64,000 nt of DNA from Paratinospora sagittata (Eukaryota > Streptophyta > Magnoliopsida > Ranunculales > Menispermaceae): positions 17,207,670-17,271,669 of the forward strand of contig CM069594.1 of the NCBI GenBank assembly GCA_035771175.1, given 5' to 3'. Numbering within the stretch: position 1 is the stretch's first letter; every line of letters begins with the position of its first letter. The notes under the pieces are model-generated. The model was given only the letters and a program-made list of their open reading frames with translations, was not told the origin of the DNA and searched no databases. The position numbers were made by a program, and so were the translations under genes. This document shows positions 1 through 14,400 of the stretch, piece by piece.

Positions 1-1192
1 ATCTCTCTCTCTTACTCTCCTTGAGTTTTTCTCTTCTCTCTTTGAGACTCTCTTCGCGGTGCAACTCGGCTCTACTCTGGGGAAGGCGCCAATTCTAGAA
101 GGAGTTATTATCTGAAGGCAGGGAACGAAACATAGGTTTGCGTGTCTTATAACTTTTATTAAAGTTTACATTCATTTATCATTATGTCTACTATTTATTT
201 ACACTGCATTATTGCGTATAATGTTCATACCTGTCATACTTACGCTTGTATATTTGGAGTTCATGTATTACACTGTTACTATGTCGGATTAGTGGTCAAT
301 CTAACTCAACCAGACATTGTCTTGTCCTCACTAACTTTAAATAGTGAATGAGAGGCAGCGTGCTGCTCTAAACGATTAGTACTTAAGTAAACCTCGTGTC
401 ACACCTCTCAAATTGGAGACTGATCTGGTTGGTCTTATTTGAAAGCTATCAGCTTGTACAAGTGATACTGAACATCATAACCTTATACGTGGTGATACTA
501 ACTTGATAAGAATCACCAAAAGTTGTCAAATCATGTCTAATGTTAGTAAAGACCGGACCTGCTCATGCATCGACATCATACATAAGCACCACCTAGGTAC
601 GTAAGTGGTTTATGATTCACAAAATAGTTAGAAGCAATGCTCACTATTCTTGATATTTCCCTGGAAATAGACGTACAATAAGAACCCAGGTATCCAGGAC
701 GACGACCTTGGGGAGGGACGTACAATGAGAACCCGGGTTTATCTGGGGATGAACATCTGTACGTGAACGGCGCCGTACAATTATGAAACCATTACGAGAC
801 GGTGTCATGCATAAATACATGTTGTACTGTTTATGATGTTTGTTGTGCTTATGTGATATTTAATTATAAAGTTTCATTTATTAATTGTTATATTCACGAA
901 CTATTTTATCCACTGGGCAATAACTCACCCCGTTGTTATCCAATTTTTTTCAGGAGATCAGGGTCGACTGGGTGGAGGTTTTTGGGCCCACATTTTGTAA
1001 CCTTTGTTAATTAAAGGGAGATTTTGGGAGGATGTTCCCTCAATCATACTCTGTATAAAAATACATTCTGAAATTAATATAATTAGATTTGTACTCAATT
1101 GTGTTCTTGCGCACTCGATTATTGTTATAATGCATTCGCGCCTCGTCCGTGAGTGTTATGCCAGTTTAGGCGCGTCCGGGCGGGGTGTGACA
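1..1192 (+). mobile_element. Probable 3' part of an LTR (gypsy-like)
   Basis: No protein homology is visible. The block is more GC-balanced than its surroundings, begins with a CT-rich stretch and ends abruptly with GGGGTGTGACA at 1192, a typical plant gypsy LTR 3' end of the TGTCA...TGACA type. Immediately after, composition changes to very AT-rich DNA. A short motif (ACGTACAATRAGAACCC) occurs twice, at ~671 and ~718. The 5' LTR edge lies left of the window, so no target duplication can be tested; orientation follows the TGACA end. It could also be a solo LTR. Confidence 0.45.
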
Positions 1193-1447
1193 TTTACTTT
1201 TTGATGTTAATTTTTTGTTTATTATTATATTTTGAAAAAAAAGTTTTTCAATTTTTTTGTTTATTTATTTTTATTGTATACTATTTTTTTGTGTATTGAT
1301 TAGTAGCATTTATTTTTTAAGTAATAAATATATCTTTTACACTTTTATATTATTTTGTGAGTAAATGGTTGATGAGTTGAAAATTTAAAAATAATTTTTA
1401 AAAATAACGTATTTATTTTATCTAATTTTGTTATTGTCACTGAATAA

Positions 1448-1490
<43 letters not shown>

Positions 1491-1985
1491 ATTATTTATA
1501 TAATTATAATAATATAATATTTTAGAAATGTTTAATTTAATTTTTTTTAATATTTTTATTATAGATAATATAATAGTAAAAAATATTTTGAAAAAAAACA
1601 TCAAATACCCCTGTAATAAGAGAATTAAATGTTGATTACCAAACGCTTTAAATCTAATTCAAAACTAAAATTAGATGTTAAAACATTGACTATCAAATAA
1701 TATACTTCAAATAAGCTCTCCTAAAATAAGTTCTTATTAAAATAAAACTAAAGAAAATAGTACTTATTTTTTAAGATTAGATTTGCGAAATGTTACCTTA
1801 ACTAATTATTTTCTAGCTTTAAAATCTAATTCAAAAGCTGTTAATCCCTTAAAAAAAAAAAATCAAAAGTATTATGACCTAAAGAATAGGGTTTGTCGGT
1901 ATTTTACCAATTGTCTCGTTCCTCCTAATCATCAGACACTAGGGTCACGCGCGCGGCTCTTACTTTGCTGACATCATGCACAAAA
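1193..1985. other. AT-rich 5' intergenic DNA
   Basis: Very AT-rich sequence between the putative LTR and the UGGT promoter, with T- and A-runs and one microsatellite. No coding potential or recognisable transposon ends are seen. Confidence 0.6.
1444..1492. repeat. (AAAT)n microsatellite
   Basis: About eleven perfect tandem ATAA units in the AT-rich 5' flank. Confidence 0.9.
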
Positions 1986-1991
1986 GGCCCA
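1986..1991 (-). promoter_or_regulatory. Site II-type element (TGGGCC on minus)
   Basis: GGCCCA reads TGGGCC on the minus strand, the TCP-bound site II core common in promoters of housekeeping and protein-synthesis genes. It lies about 245 nt upstream of the UGGT ATG. A short motif like this can occur by chance; the nearby telo-box makes it more credible. Confidence 0.4.
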
Positions 1992-2016
1992 AAATACCCT
2001 CAAAAAACAATTAAAT

Positions 2017-2033
2017 GCCCTTCTGAGAAGGGC
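2017..2033. repeat. Perfect 8-bp inverted repeat upstream of UGGT
   Basis: GCCCTTCT, one base, then AGAAGGGC: a compact palindrome about 200 nt upstream of the start codon. It may be a protein-binding palindrome; no known factor is assigned. Confidence 0.6.
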
Positions 2034-2140
2034 CTAATAGAACTCGAACTCTCTTACTCTGTACATTTCTCGGCAGATCGTCATTAGTTACGACGATTTC
2101 GAAAGCACCAGCCGAGAACTTATTTAAGAGCCTAGCAAAT

Positions 2141-2152
2141 CTATAAACCCTA
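2141..2152 (+). promoter_or_regulatory. TATA-like box fused to a telo-box
   Basis: CTATAAA (2141-2147) overlaps AAACCCTA (2145-2152), the plant interstitial telomere motif that often pairs with site II elements near transcription starts. If CTATAAA is the TATA box, transcription would begin near 2170-2180, leaving a 5' UTR of roughly 55 nt. TATTTAAG at 2121 is an alternative TATA. Confidence 0.4.
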
Positions 2153-2231
2153 GAAGATCTTCCGCACCTTTGAAGAACAACCGATGCTTCCATAGGAACA
2201 TTGAGGTTTGCAGCGTTATATATAGAAGACG

Positions 2232-2407
2232 ATGATGGATCTCCGTTTCGGATTTCGTCGAGTTTCCGCTGGCTGCTTCTTGATCCTGCTCTTATTTATA
2301 ACTTTCTCTGCAAATTTTTTGGTTTCTACAGCAAATCTTCAATCGAAGAATGTCCAGGTTTCGCTTCGTGCCAAGTGGTCCGGAACTCCGTTACTGTTAG
2401 AAGCCGG
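2232..2407 (+). CDS. UGGT: UGGT exon 1 (start codon, signal peptide)
   Basis: Two consecutive ATG codons (2232, 2235) open the frame; the first is chosen as the most upstream. A hydrophobic signal peptide of about 33 residues is followed by [21 protein letters not shown]. The exon ends in phase 2 before GTACGC at 2408. Confidence 0.92.
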
Positions 2408-5400
2408 GTACGCTTAAATTGATTTCATTTCTTGTTAATTACTTTTTAGGTGAATTTCAGATAAAAGTTTGTGTCTTTCGAATTGCCAAATGCGTAACAA
2501 GTGTGGAAGCAGTTGTATTTGTTGAATCAATTCTAGGCTTACCATCTCAATCTCTTCTTCTGCTTGCAGTAAAGTTAATCTCTTTTGCGTAGCTGCGCTG
2601 ATCTACAATTTAAGTCGTACTGCGGATTTTTTTTTTTTTTTTTTTTTTTTAAACAAAGGTTATGTGGATAAGTGTTTGGTTGGGTTGGACTTGAAGAGCT
2701 CAAAAACAGTTTTGCAATGCAACTTTTTATATTTGTGGAAAAACAGGAATAGGAAAAAGTTGAGCTCTTTTGACATTGGGTTTTAGAACAGTATTCTGTT
2801 TTTAAAAACACGATTTTTAATTTGTTTGGTTGGGGTGTTCTCAATTTTTTTTTTTAAACTGTTTTTAAATTATCTTAAACTTTAAAGCTTGTGAAAGAAA
2901 CAAGAAAAACAAATTTTCTGTTGTTTTTATTGTTTTCTGAAATTAAACTCTAATTTTTTTTTAAAAGTTTGTTTGCGGGCTGGGCGACTGTTCTTTAGCT
3001 CGAGTGTTACCTTAGTGTCCCACCTAAGGTGGTGTGGGAATTAGTGGAATTGTAAGATGCTGATACCCCACGGGCAAATGCACATGCACATTTGTATCTT
3101 ACTCAACTCATTTCAACTAAGCCTTTTCCCAACACAATTGTATCTTCTCAAAAAAAAAAAAAAAAAAAAAAAGAAAAGGAAAAAAAAGAAAGCATTTTTT
3201 TATATTTTTATGCAAAACAGTGAAATTCTTAAAACTGTTTTTAAAAGTTTTGTTTTTAATAACTTTTTTGAACGCTGAATCAGTATCTTATGCTGTGGTT
3301 TGTTTGCGATTTAAATTATGGGATGCAGCTCAATAAGAAAAACTTTTGAAAAACAATTTTTTAGCTTTTTTGGAAACAATTCATTTTCTTTGTAAAATTT
3401 GAAAGATTGTTGTCAAAAGCTTCGAACCAGCACTTATTCCTTACTTTTTATTTTTCCTTTCATATGGATATGGAAAACTCTATTTGAATCATAAACCAAA
3501 CATGCCTTAGTTTCTTATTTTTCTTTTATCCTTACTCCTTGATTACTTCTTGCTTTTGCTTTAGTGCATTTAAGTTATCAGGACGCTACTATACAAGTTT
3601 CCATACTATTAGGTGAAAGAAACTTTTATGGTTTGATTTCTTAATATTCTTCTGGCTCCTCATCCCTGTATATGCATGAAATTTTGGGGTAAGCTCCAAA
3701 CATTCCACAAACTTGAAAATGATGATTGTTTGCGCACATCATACTCCATCACTTTGGTAGTGAGACAATGTACTCTGATGAAAGTCTATTGTACTTCTAA
3801 AGCACCTGTTGGGTAGCCATTGAAAAGAACTAAGAAGGAAGCCATTGAGCTACATTTTTTACTTCCATTCTTCTACTTCTTCTTCGACCTATAAAGAAGT
3901 AACTTGCAATTTTGGAACTATTCAATTTTGTAAGGAAAATGTAATTTAGACCTCACTAGTTTCTTCTATATTTGGTTTACATATTTTTTTAATCAAGTTA
4001 ATTTACCTGTCTTTTCTTTAAAGAAACAAGACCATACTATTAAATCTAACAATAGAAGGAGTACAACACGTCAAGTCAGTGGTCAGGGTGGGGGGGGTCA
4101 AGATGTTCACCCCACCACCCTAATGAAAATTGACCTATTTGCAATGTTTCTTCAATCCATGCAAGATCCAATCTAAGTACCTAAACATGTTCCCTTCGTG
4201 AGTATCTTGTTTGTGTGATTGTGCTACTGGAAATTGAGAAAGCCACCTCTGCCATATTTCCTGAGAGAATGTGCATTGAACGAAGATATGGTTAACCAAT
4301 TTACTAGCTTGTTTGCATAAGCAACATTATTGCAAAGAAATGCATCTCTGCGTAGTGCAGAAACCTCTTCTATAAGACATCGCCATTGTTAAGCTTGCCA
4401 TGGAATTTTTCTTCTAACTATATTATATCTCTAAGTACTATATCATATGCTTTCTTTTTTTTTTTTTTGAGAAGAAACTAAGAAGTATATATATAAATGA
4501 TCAACAATACAAACATGATTTATACAAAATGTGTACCTTGATGGGCTAATTCCCCATTACTTATGGACCCCTAATCCATTCATTAAGATTGTAACCCATA
4601 GCCAACTTTCTTTGAGCTACCCAAAAAGAAGCTATCAAGTGAGAACTCTTCCATATTTCTCAATCCCGTCGATAACTTCTTTATTCCGCTCTTTCCTAAT
4701 GGACCATAGACCCGCTAAGCAAACCACTTGCCAATGACATCTCCATAACGGTTGGACATTATCTACGAAAGGGAAAATATTAATAGAGTCTGTTCCACTA
4801 TCATCCACACTGTCCGTAACTGGGAAATGAACACCCCATCTTCTCCATACGTCCTGCACAAATGAACACTGCCAACAAATATGGGCAACTAATTCCATAT
4901 GTTGTCGGCATAGATAACATCACTGTAGGGAAAGATACATTTCATTCCCATCTTCTGAACCCATATCATCCTTGCTCCATCTCATGTCCTGACCTCTCTT
5001 TGTCTACCCGTCCTTTAAAATCTCTTACTATATATATCTTCTCTCTTTAAGGTATTTCTTGAATTACTTCATCCATGTCTTTCCAAAATTATGTTTTAGT
5101 TGGTTTGATCATATTTGGGGTGTATATGCACTAGCTATGTTATCTTTGATTATAAGTTCTATTAATATACTATTATTTTTTTCATAGGAAACAAACTCTA
5201 TATTAATATATATTAAAGATTTTGCAGGCTGCAATATTCATATCTCCAAGAGGATAAAACGTTCTCCTTGATGTTTTACAGGCAAGCCAAAATTGAGCTC
5301 CAATCCCTATGAGTAATTAACCGCCTTAGAATTTTGACATTGGAGAGCACATGGGTTTCCCATATGAATTTGTATGGTAGGAACACCGGTCTACTTGGTT

Positions 5401-8400
5401 GGGTAAACGAGTTCATCAAAGAAAGATCTAGTAGTAAAATTTTCAGAAGGGTCACCAATCTAAACCACCCCGTCTCTATCTTGCGAAAGATGGCATTGTT
5501 CTAAACATCCTAAGAGTTAGGCTAAATTATTGGTTTCCCTGTTTGACAAATTCCTAATCAAGTGTAGGTTCCAATTTAGAATCCCCTGTCACTCGAAGGA
5601 TATAGAAAGGATGGCATCGTAATATTATGACACGATGACAACCCGTACAAGTTAGGGAACATATCCTGGAAATTGCTCGCCTCACACGAACATCCTCCAA
5701 AAACCTGATTAATTCTATCTCCTTTCCTAATAAATTGTAGGTTCTATTAACATAATTATATCTTCTTTCCTATCAATATTAACAATATATTTCACAAAGT
5801 TCTTATCTATGCTTATCTTTACTTCATTTTTATTTTATGTTTTCTAGTCTAATCTAGTTTGTGTTTTGTGATTTCTATTTCTCTTGATTTTTTACCTACC
5901 AATTTGGTTTCTTATAGGAATATTATATTTACTTTTCTCATAATTATAATGTCTATTATCTCCATTTCTTTTCATGCTAGCATTCCTATATTCCAACTTG
6001 CTACTCTAAGCTTATTATCATGGAGTCGATTCCTTACTTAATACTTTTCTGGTGTAGTGCAAGGATCCTTGCTCATTTATCTCTACACTTGAGCGTGATG
6101 CAACTCCCCTTGTCCATTTGTTGAAATACTCGGAGGGAAGTGTAGTTTGATTAACTTGGTTGATGTCGTAGATGATTTGATGAAGTTTGTATTAGTGCCC
6201 CTTGTCCATTTTTCATAACACGTGAAGACAAGTGTAACGTGTCACTTAACAGGAATGCTCTAGCACCTCATTTAGTTTGATTAAGTGGGTTGATGTGACA
6301 GATGACCTAGCCAAGTTTGCAATGGTTTCCCTTGACCTTTTTGATAACACTCAGGAGGTATGTGCAACATGTCATTTAATAGGGACCTCCTAGCACTTTA
6401 TGTGGTCTGATTTAGTGGGTTTACTTCATAGATGATATGATTTAGTTTTATGTTGTCTGTCAAGAACCTAACACTACCCTCCTTTTTCTTGAATGGTGAA
6501 CCAAATGGGCTCAAAATTTTAAGAAATAAAATGTGAAAGTTCTATTTTTTTTTTTGAGCGGAAATAAGGAAATGCTTTTATTAAAATAGTACAGTGAAAT
6601 AAAAATACAGCCACCGAGGAGCACCTTAGATGCAGCCACTGGAAACACAACCAAAATCACATGATAGAAAAATCGCAGACAACCAATGTACGTCCCAAAC
6701 AACAGACAACGAAAATGTTGTACAAAGTGGAACCCAAACACCCGACATTTGACCTGATGAAGGGATCTACTCCAATCAAGAACCCAGGGCCTTGAACCAA
6801 ACATGCTGCGTAAACCCACGAACTGGCAACAAATTTGATGTCCTCCCAAAGATTGTTTGGCTCCTTACATCTATTGTTAAAAATCCGTTGTTCCTCTCAA
6901 GCCAGATTTGCCAAAGAGTGGCAAATGATGCAACAAGAGCCACCTCCTTAGCCAAACTAGAAATTGTAGGATCATGATGCATAGATAAGCATTCATCTAT
7001 GTTAGTTGGAGGAGAGAATCTTCCCCCCGAAAAACTAAACCAGCAAAGAAGAATGATCTTTTTACTACTTATTGATGATTTTATTTTATTTTATTTTTTT
7101 ATTTTTTAATGTGCAATTTGGTTCTCTAAGCAAAATTTATGACATTCATGTTGCTAATAGGACTGAGCTGTTATTCTTAACAGTGAATTGCTATCTAAAC
7201 AGTGGAAGAACCTATTTTGGGAATTCATTGAAGTCTGGCTACATGAGAAGGATGATTCAGAGTCTCCTACAGCCAAGCATTGTGTTCAAAAAATTGTCAA
7301 ATCTGGGCGGTCCCTCTTGGCGGAACCTTTGGCATCACTTTTTGAATTGTCTCTTACTCTTCGGTCTTCATCACCTAGATTGGTGGTTAATAGGAAGTTG
7401 GCAGAGGATTCTCTCTCTTCTTTTTCTTTAGCCTATGAAACTAACTTGGAGCATGTAGCTGGGGAAATTTTGGAATCAGATGCAAGCACAGATGGCAAAA
7501 GAATGGACCACTTGCTGATGGGCATGAATGCTACAAATCCTGATGGAAATTGTTGTTGGGTGGATAGTGGTGAAGCCCTATTTTTTGATGTACCGGAGTT
7601 GCAGTTGTGGCTTAGCACCTCTTCTGGGTTGTACATTTATTCCATACATTTTATTTCTATTATGTTTTTTTTTGTTGCTTTGAGAAAAAAAAATTATATA
7701 TATGACTTTGTTATAAATTGTACCTTATGGATGTTAAAAATCATTGTTGGCAGAGATGGAAATTCATCTGAGTTGCCTGAACTTTTCGACTTTGATCATG
7801 TTCACCCTGATTCTCGTTCTGTAAACTCAGTTGCTGTTCTTTATGGGGCCCTTGGAACAAATTGTTTCAAGAAATTTCACACAGTTCTATCAGACGCATC
7901 AAGAAATGTAAGTTGATTCTGAGAAATTGCTGTAATTATTTTCTGTATGCCATGTCTGGTAGGTTCGTTGGATTGTTGATTGTTGATTCTACACTTGATC
8001 ATAACTAAATGGCCAAGAAAGGTATTTTGTCAACTATTGTTGGAGCTCAAGAATGCCAAGTCTAGTGGTGGCTGTCCTTGTTCACCTCACCTTTGAGCTA
8101 TGCTGAGTTCATTTAACCTTTTGGTTACAAACACAAAACTCTTATGTTTGGCTAAACTTAAATACAACAACATGAAACATGACTGATAAATTCTATTCAA
8201 AGCTTCAACAAGGCCTTTTCTTAATTACATGAAGTTGTATATATGAATTTCATTTCTTCACCTTGCTCTATCAATAGCCAAATTCTCTATTATAAAGTGT
8301 TTGTCCTTTTTAATTATCTCTATATAACGTATGTTACATTTTCTTCTTTAACTCTTGTTACTGTTAATGGTTAATACATTGTTCATCCTAAATAATTTAA

Positions 8401-11400
8401 TGGTCTTTGATCAAGTCATCATTGATTTGTTTTTTTTTTCGTCTTATCTTCAATTAAGGCTACTTTATTCTTAATTATGTTCTTTATGTTTTACCTGACA
8501 TTTATCTTAACATTCATATTTTTTGTTACACTTATTTTATGATTTTTTTTTGACTCTTCGTTTCTAAGCATTCTATTCCATAAAAGCATGCCTTGCCGAA
8601 TAATAGTCTTATAAGTTTTTTCTTTTAATTTCAATTATCATATAGTATTTTGGAGGTGCTCCACATAATATAATGTGGCTTAATATATTGTGATTAATAC
8701 CATCTCCAATTTTTCCCTTCTATTGAATAATTGAATCTTTAATAGTGAAAGAATAATTGAATTGTTAATAGTGAAAGTTTCTACTTGTTGGTTTGTTTTG
8801 ACTTTCAATCTTCACCAATTGTCCTCTTGTATCTTTTTTTAATACCTATGGAATTTGTATTTCATGCATTCAATCTTAATTCCAAAACCTTAAATTCTTC
8901 TCAACCCTCAAAATGTTCAAAAAAATCAACTATCTAACTATGACCCCAACTCCTAAGTCCTAACAAACCCTTAAAATGACTTAAATGCATTTATCCTTAA
9001 AAATGTACTTCTAATTTAGCATGAAATACCTAAAATGGCATAAAATCTCTAAAATGTGACCTAAAGCAATTTGTTCTTGTTTTCTCACTTTTTCTATTTA
9101 TTTCCCTTTTTCTCTAACCTTAAAGACTAAAAATAGGAGTAAGAATATACAAAATTGTGATTTCATCTATGTTACTCAGACTCTTTACTTTGGCCGAACG
9201 TACCTGTATCGACACTTCATGATTTGGACAAGGGTGTGGGATATGTATTTGACACCTTAGATTTTGCTGTGCAGATTCTCCAAAAAAGAATAAAAAGCTG
9301 AAAAAAGAGAATGAATAATAGGTGAAACTTCATTTAAGTGAGAAAAAAGATAATAAATGATTGAAAAGAAGAAAAAAAGAAAGAAGATAGAATATAGGCT
9401 TAATAACGAACAAAACCTTGCTCGAGTACTCAAATTCAAATTTTTAAACACTTTATAGCTGAGTGCCCACATCCCATAATTTGAAAATGAACAATCCCGT
9501 CCTTTAGATATGTACCTGCATCCGATAACCGTACCCTAGTCTAGGTACCATAGGATTTCATCATTGCTGAACTCCAACTTCTGCCGACTGTTTTCAAATC
9601 TTAATTGAAAAACTATCCCATCCAAAATTTTTGTATTTTCATTTTTTTAGACATTTTTTTCACCTTAAGCACCTAATTCTACATAAGAGTTTATTTTCAT
9701 TAATTATCCCTAAGTTTTATTCTTCTACACTTTAAGTTGTCCAAATGAAACATGATTGATCCTATTTCAAAACATAGATATGGTCGATTTTGTTGTTGTT
9801 CTTTTTTTTTTTTGAAAGGAAACATGAATGAAATGAATATTTGTTGATTTCATTTTTGATATTTTCCTCCAAACTCACATATCAAGCCCTCATGTTTTAA
9901 AATGCTTGAATCATATTGTTTAAGATTCAGTCCAAAACTTGGTTTAATTACTTTCTAGTTAACAAAATATCAGCTCAAGTGCGATTGTCTTTTGAAAACA
10001 ATATGTGGAAGGCAATTTCTATATCAAGAGGCAAAGAGCAAATGTGATAATCACACCCATTGTAGATGATCAAATGTCATTTGGAAATATCAACCGTTTG
10101 ATTAAATTTCCTACCTTGATAATTTCAAGCTGATTCTCAATTGATCATAACACTAGAAGGCTCAGGGATGAAATATTGGTGGTCTTGGTTTAAAATATTG
10201 ATACCTATAATTTTCTCATTTTACCATTTCGATTTATATTGCTAGTAACTTGGCATTACGTCCACATATTTATAATCGTGGCTATGATAATATCATTTTC
10301 AATACATGACTTAAAAAATATCAATCATGATTTTGGTTTAAGGAAAAAAGATTCAAATCCAATACTAGTTTTTTTTTTTTTTTGGACAAGAAACATAATT
10401 CATTATATTTATTATAATATTAGTTTGAACAAAAACAGCCAACTAGAGACGTAGAGTCCCAAGAAGGCCTTTAAAAACTATCCAAAATGGAAATTCAGTT
10501 TCGTAACCAATCCCCATACCCATAACCAAGCAACAACTTACAATTACATACCCGAGATGGAAACAGAAAGAGGGAAGAATCCCACACCCTACTTATACTA
10601 TTACATTTATCATTAAAGATTCTATTGTTCCTTTCCACCCATGTACACCATTTCCTGAGGTGAGGCTTCAAAAAGTTGCTGTTGGGAAATGAAAAAGGTG
10701 CGTCTGCATTAGGGAGAACCAGAATTGCCAAGAGAGATGTCCATCTGTCCCAAATCCTCATCGTAAGTTCACATTTGACGAGAACGTGATCAATTGACTC
10801 TGCTCCATTCTGCGCAAACAACACCAGCTTGGATAAATGCACATAATAGGGAATATTCATTGGAGAATATCTGCACAATTAAGCTTGTTATAAGCTGCCA
10901 ACCAGCCCAAAATCTTGACCTTGGAGGGTACATGAGCTTTCCAAATAAACATAGATGGTGCAATTGTGCAAATGGGGCAAACGAGATAGAATTTGAGAGA
11001 TTTTGAAAGAATGATTTAGATGAGAATGAACCAGAACTATCACGTAGATAAATTACTCTTTCATTCTCAGTTGAAAGTGTGCAGGGGGTAAGACATTCAA
11101 TAATTGAGGTGATTTCGGCCAAGGCTTATGAGAGGGATTCCTACTGAGATAGAGATTCCAATTTATACTTCCATCAGTTCAAACCTGATCTACAGATGCA
11201 AAAGAAGAGATGGGGTGCCTTTTGAAGGGTGGATATTGAGAAGAGGTGAGGATATCGCTCCACGAAACCGTTACTACTTCACCAGACATCTTCCGAGAAA
11301 CGTATCGGATTTCCATTACCAAGTTTAAATGCTTCAAAATCTTGAAGTGAATTGAAATATTGTATGATCATATGACCCACGATGAGTCTTATGACTAGAG

Positions 11401-14400
11401 CAATTTACACAAAGTTTTGTTATTGTATATATTAACAAATTACTTTGTTAACCTCTAAATTTAAGTAAGTTACTTAAGGTTTTTTTTTTTGTCAATTTAG
11501 AAAATTAAAAGTAGTTCATTAAAACTTGTTGGCCATTTTTAAGAGCATATATCCATGCATATGTATATATCCTATGAAGATGTAGAAAAAAAGAGGGAGA
11601 GAGGGACTTGCTGTGTTAGTGATTGGCTTACAGGTGGAAGTAATTGTTGTCTAGTGTTTGCTTAAACTTTATTAAGTGCTGGTGATTAGATGAGAGATTA
11701 GGACTTCTTTTATGAGAAGAAACGAGAATTTTACTAAAAAACAAAAAAAGGAAAAGAACAAAGGGGAACCCCAAAGGTACTCTTCCAAGAGATGAGAATC
11801 CAATTGAGGCCCAAAACACAAGGAAGAATTATACCGTGATCCTGAATTGATCCGACCCCTTAAGGCAATCCGCAAAGGAGTAGCCTCTCGACAACGTAGA
11901 AGCTGAAGTCTAGAGTGAAGCTAGAACTAGGGAAGATTCCCAAATCGCTTGAGTCTCTCTCTCCACACCTTTAAGGATTTGATTGTTATGCCCAACCCAT
12001 AAACTCAAACAACTGTCATAAGGATCATGAACATTCCCTAAGACCCCATTGCAATAGACCAGTGTCTGGAGCAAAGAGGGCCTCAACAAATAAGGGGAAG
12101 TCGACTCATTGAAAGTAACCAAACCGTCCCAAAACCTTCACATGGCCTTCAAAAAGGTACAATGAATGAAGATATGCTCAATGTTCTTGTTCTCTTGTCA
12201 GCAAAGATAGCACCGACTTGGAGATATGTACATATGAGGAAATTACCTTTGAAGGACATTTGCAGTGCTAATCTTGCCAAGGTTAATAAGCCTGGTTAAG
12301 AACTTAATCGGACTTTCCAAATATGAGTGAAAGGGCAAGGTTGAAAACATTAGAAATCTCGACCTATTGAGAGAAAAACAAGCAAGTGGAGAACTCTCCA
12401 GTAGCTTCAAGGGTCCACCAAATCTGGCCTTCCCTGTTTGATAAGTGGATTTTCTCCAAAAGGTTAAGGATGGAAGCTAATTTAGCCTTTTGTCTATTTA
12501 TGAGATCGAAGGTACATAAAGGTTCCATGATGGGGGGTTCTGATCATGATCGGTGATAAAATGAGAGATAGGGGTGTTATGAACTTATGAGCACTAGAAA
12601 TCCTTTAAATGTTAAGGAACAAAATTTAAAGTTAAGAGTCCCCATACCATTTAACCTCCCAGAACCGAAGGAGATGACCATTGCCTACCTTAGAGAGGTT
12701 GGGGCGATTTAACTTCTATGATGTAGTTTGAGCGGTAGAGGTGGGAGGGTGCTTGATGAGTGGCTCCTTGTACTTCCTTCTCTTTTTTTTCCTAATAAAA
12801 TCTTTGTTTACTCTAAAAAAAAAATGTTTACTAAGAGCACTTCTTGTCCTCCTCTTGTTGCTTCCCCTTGTACTTATTTTATTAATATATATCACTTTCT
12901 AGTTTCTTATAAAGCAAAAAGAGAAAAATACACACGCAAATACTACTAAGAGGGTGGGAGGCTAGACGCTGCTTGTAGGTGCACATATATTTAGGGACAT
13001 AGGTACTTAGTGGATGAAGAGAGAACTCAATGGAGAACTACAAAATCAGATGTTTTTTTTTTTTTTTTTGTACCAGTTTGTCATTGATTGCTACTGGATT
13101 GGACATAAGGCACCCAAGAGAATCAAGAAAGGTCCTTCATATTTATTTCTTTAAATACATACACATATATAATAAAAAGATTACATCACACCAACAAGCC
13201 TTTAGGGGGGAGGACAAGATAATTTAAATTCTAATACTTATAAACCAATGGAAATACTTCGTCGAATATTAAAAATGGAGAATCCAATGGAAGACTCCCT
13301 TCCACCCAAGTTAAAAGACTATTAGAGTGGCTATTTTTCTTCTAGTGTGGTTTGTGAGGAAGGAAAAGAACACTAAATCTTTTAAGGGATTGATAGGAAT
13401 GGGTTGAGGGTCTTGGAAAGCTCCCACTATGTGGCTTTTCATTGGGCTAGTGCCAGTAATTTGTGGAAGGGTTATCAGTTTAGTGAGTAGTTAAGAGGTT
13501 GGGATACCTTATTGGCTTGTTTGAAAGGTCTTTCAGGAAAATGTATTAGAATTTAATTTTTGAGGGGAGGATTTCCTTCGCAAAGAGATTTACATGGGCT
13601 AAATGACAATGAGCAAAATTATTAGTTGGAATTCCTATGTTTTATCTTGTATATCTATATGTAAGGATTGCACAAATGTGTGCAAGTGTTACTACTTAGG
13701 TGTTTGAATCCAGATTCATTTTTCTAAGCCAATGATATAGTTTCAATTCAAGACTTTGTCAACTATGAACTTAACCACAAGTGGAATTTCTTCAATTTGT
13801 ATCGTAGGGATTGCTGCCTTAATGGGTTTATTGCTTCATGTAGGTCGAATGAAGCCTCCATTGCATTATGTTTGCTGATGTGGCATGTTAGAATAGGCTA
13901 TCCTGTGAAGCGTCTAGTCGAAAATGTTGTCTCTATGTAATATTGTACCTTTTCTTTGGCCTGTTTAGCATGGAGGTATCATTATTTGGTGATGTCTGGC
14001 ATATTGACCACCAGGCTTGCAGAACTTCAAGCCAAATGTAAAGTAGACATCATTGACATGTTCATTCTGAAAATTATGCTGGATCAAGAGGGTCATCGCC
14101 CATTATCAATTGTATGAGTACCTTTTGAGCAGTTTCCAAGAGGATGCAGATATGCAGGAGTTGAAATGAAGTTTGTCTGTACCTTCAACTTTTAGGAATG
14201 GCTAGCTAGTGCTGTCTATCCTGCTTATTTGCATTATTCTTTTCCCTTCATTTTTTTTTGGAAAGGATTGTTTTCTGTTTCTACTGTTATTTTCTGGTTC
14301 ATTAAATTGATCCTTCTTCTCTTTAGTCTGTTTAGCAAGTGGCTTCAAGGTCGAACCTTTGTTCTCAGGCCTTTTTGTTTTCTTTAATGTTGGATGCTAA

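Larger units (their letters stand above)
2408..7183 (+). other. UGGT intron 1 and its contents
   Basis: A 4.8-kb intron. 2408-2625 is unremarkable. 2629-3190 lies between a T20-type run and an A20-type run and looks like decayed retroposon debris, with a CCACCT-A-AGGTGG palindrome at about 3020-3032. I see nothing in 3200-4100. LINE tails lie at 4130-4440, 4453-4900, 5270-5470 and 6543-7050, and a tandem array at 6104-6440. 5480-6100 shows no recognisable element. Confidence 0.7.

Noticed and set aside
2011..2193. Minus-strand 60-residue open frame over the UGGT promoter/5' UTR
   Set aside because: No family resemblance; it overlaps the promoter motifs and 5' UTR of UGGT and looks like a chance frame.
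7433..7636. Minus-strand frame over exon 2
   Set aside because: Shadow of the UGGT coding strand.
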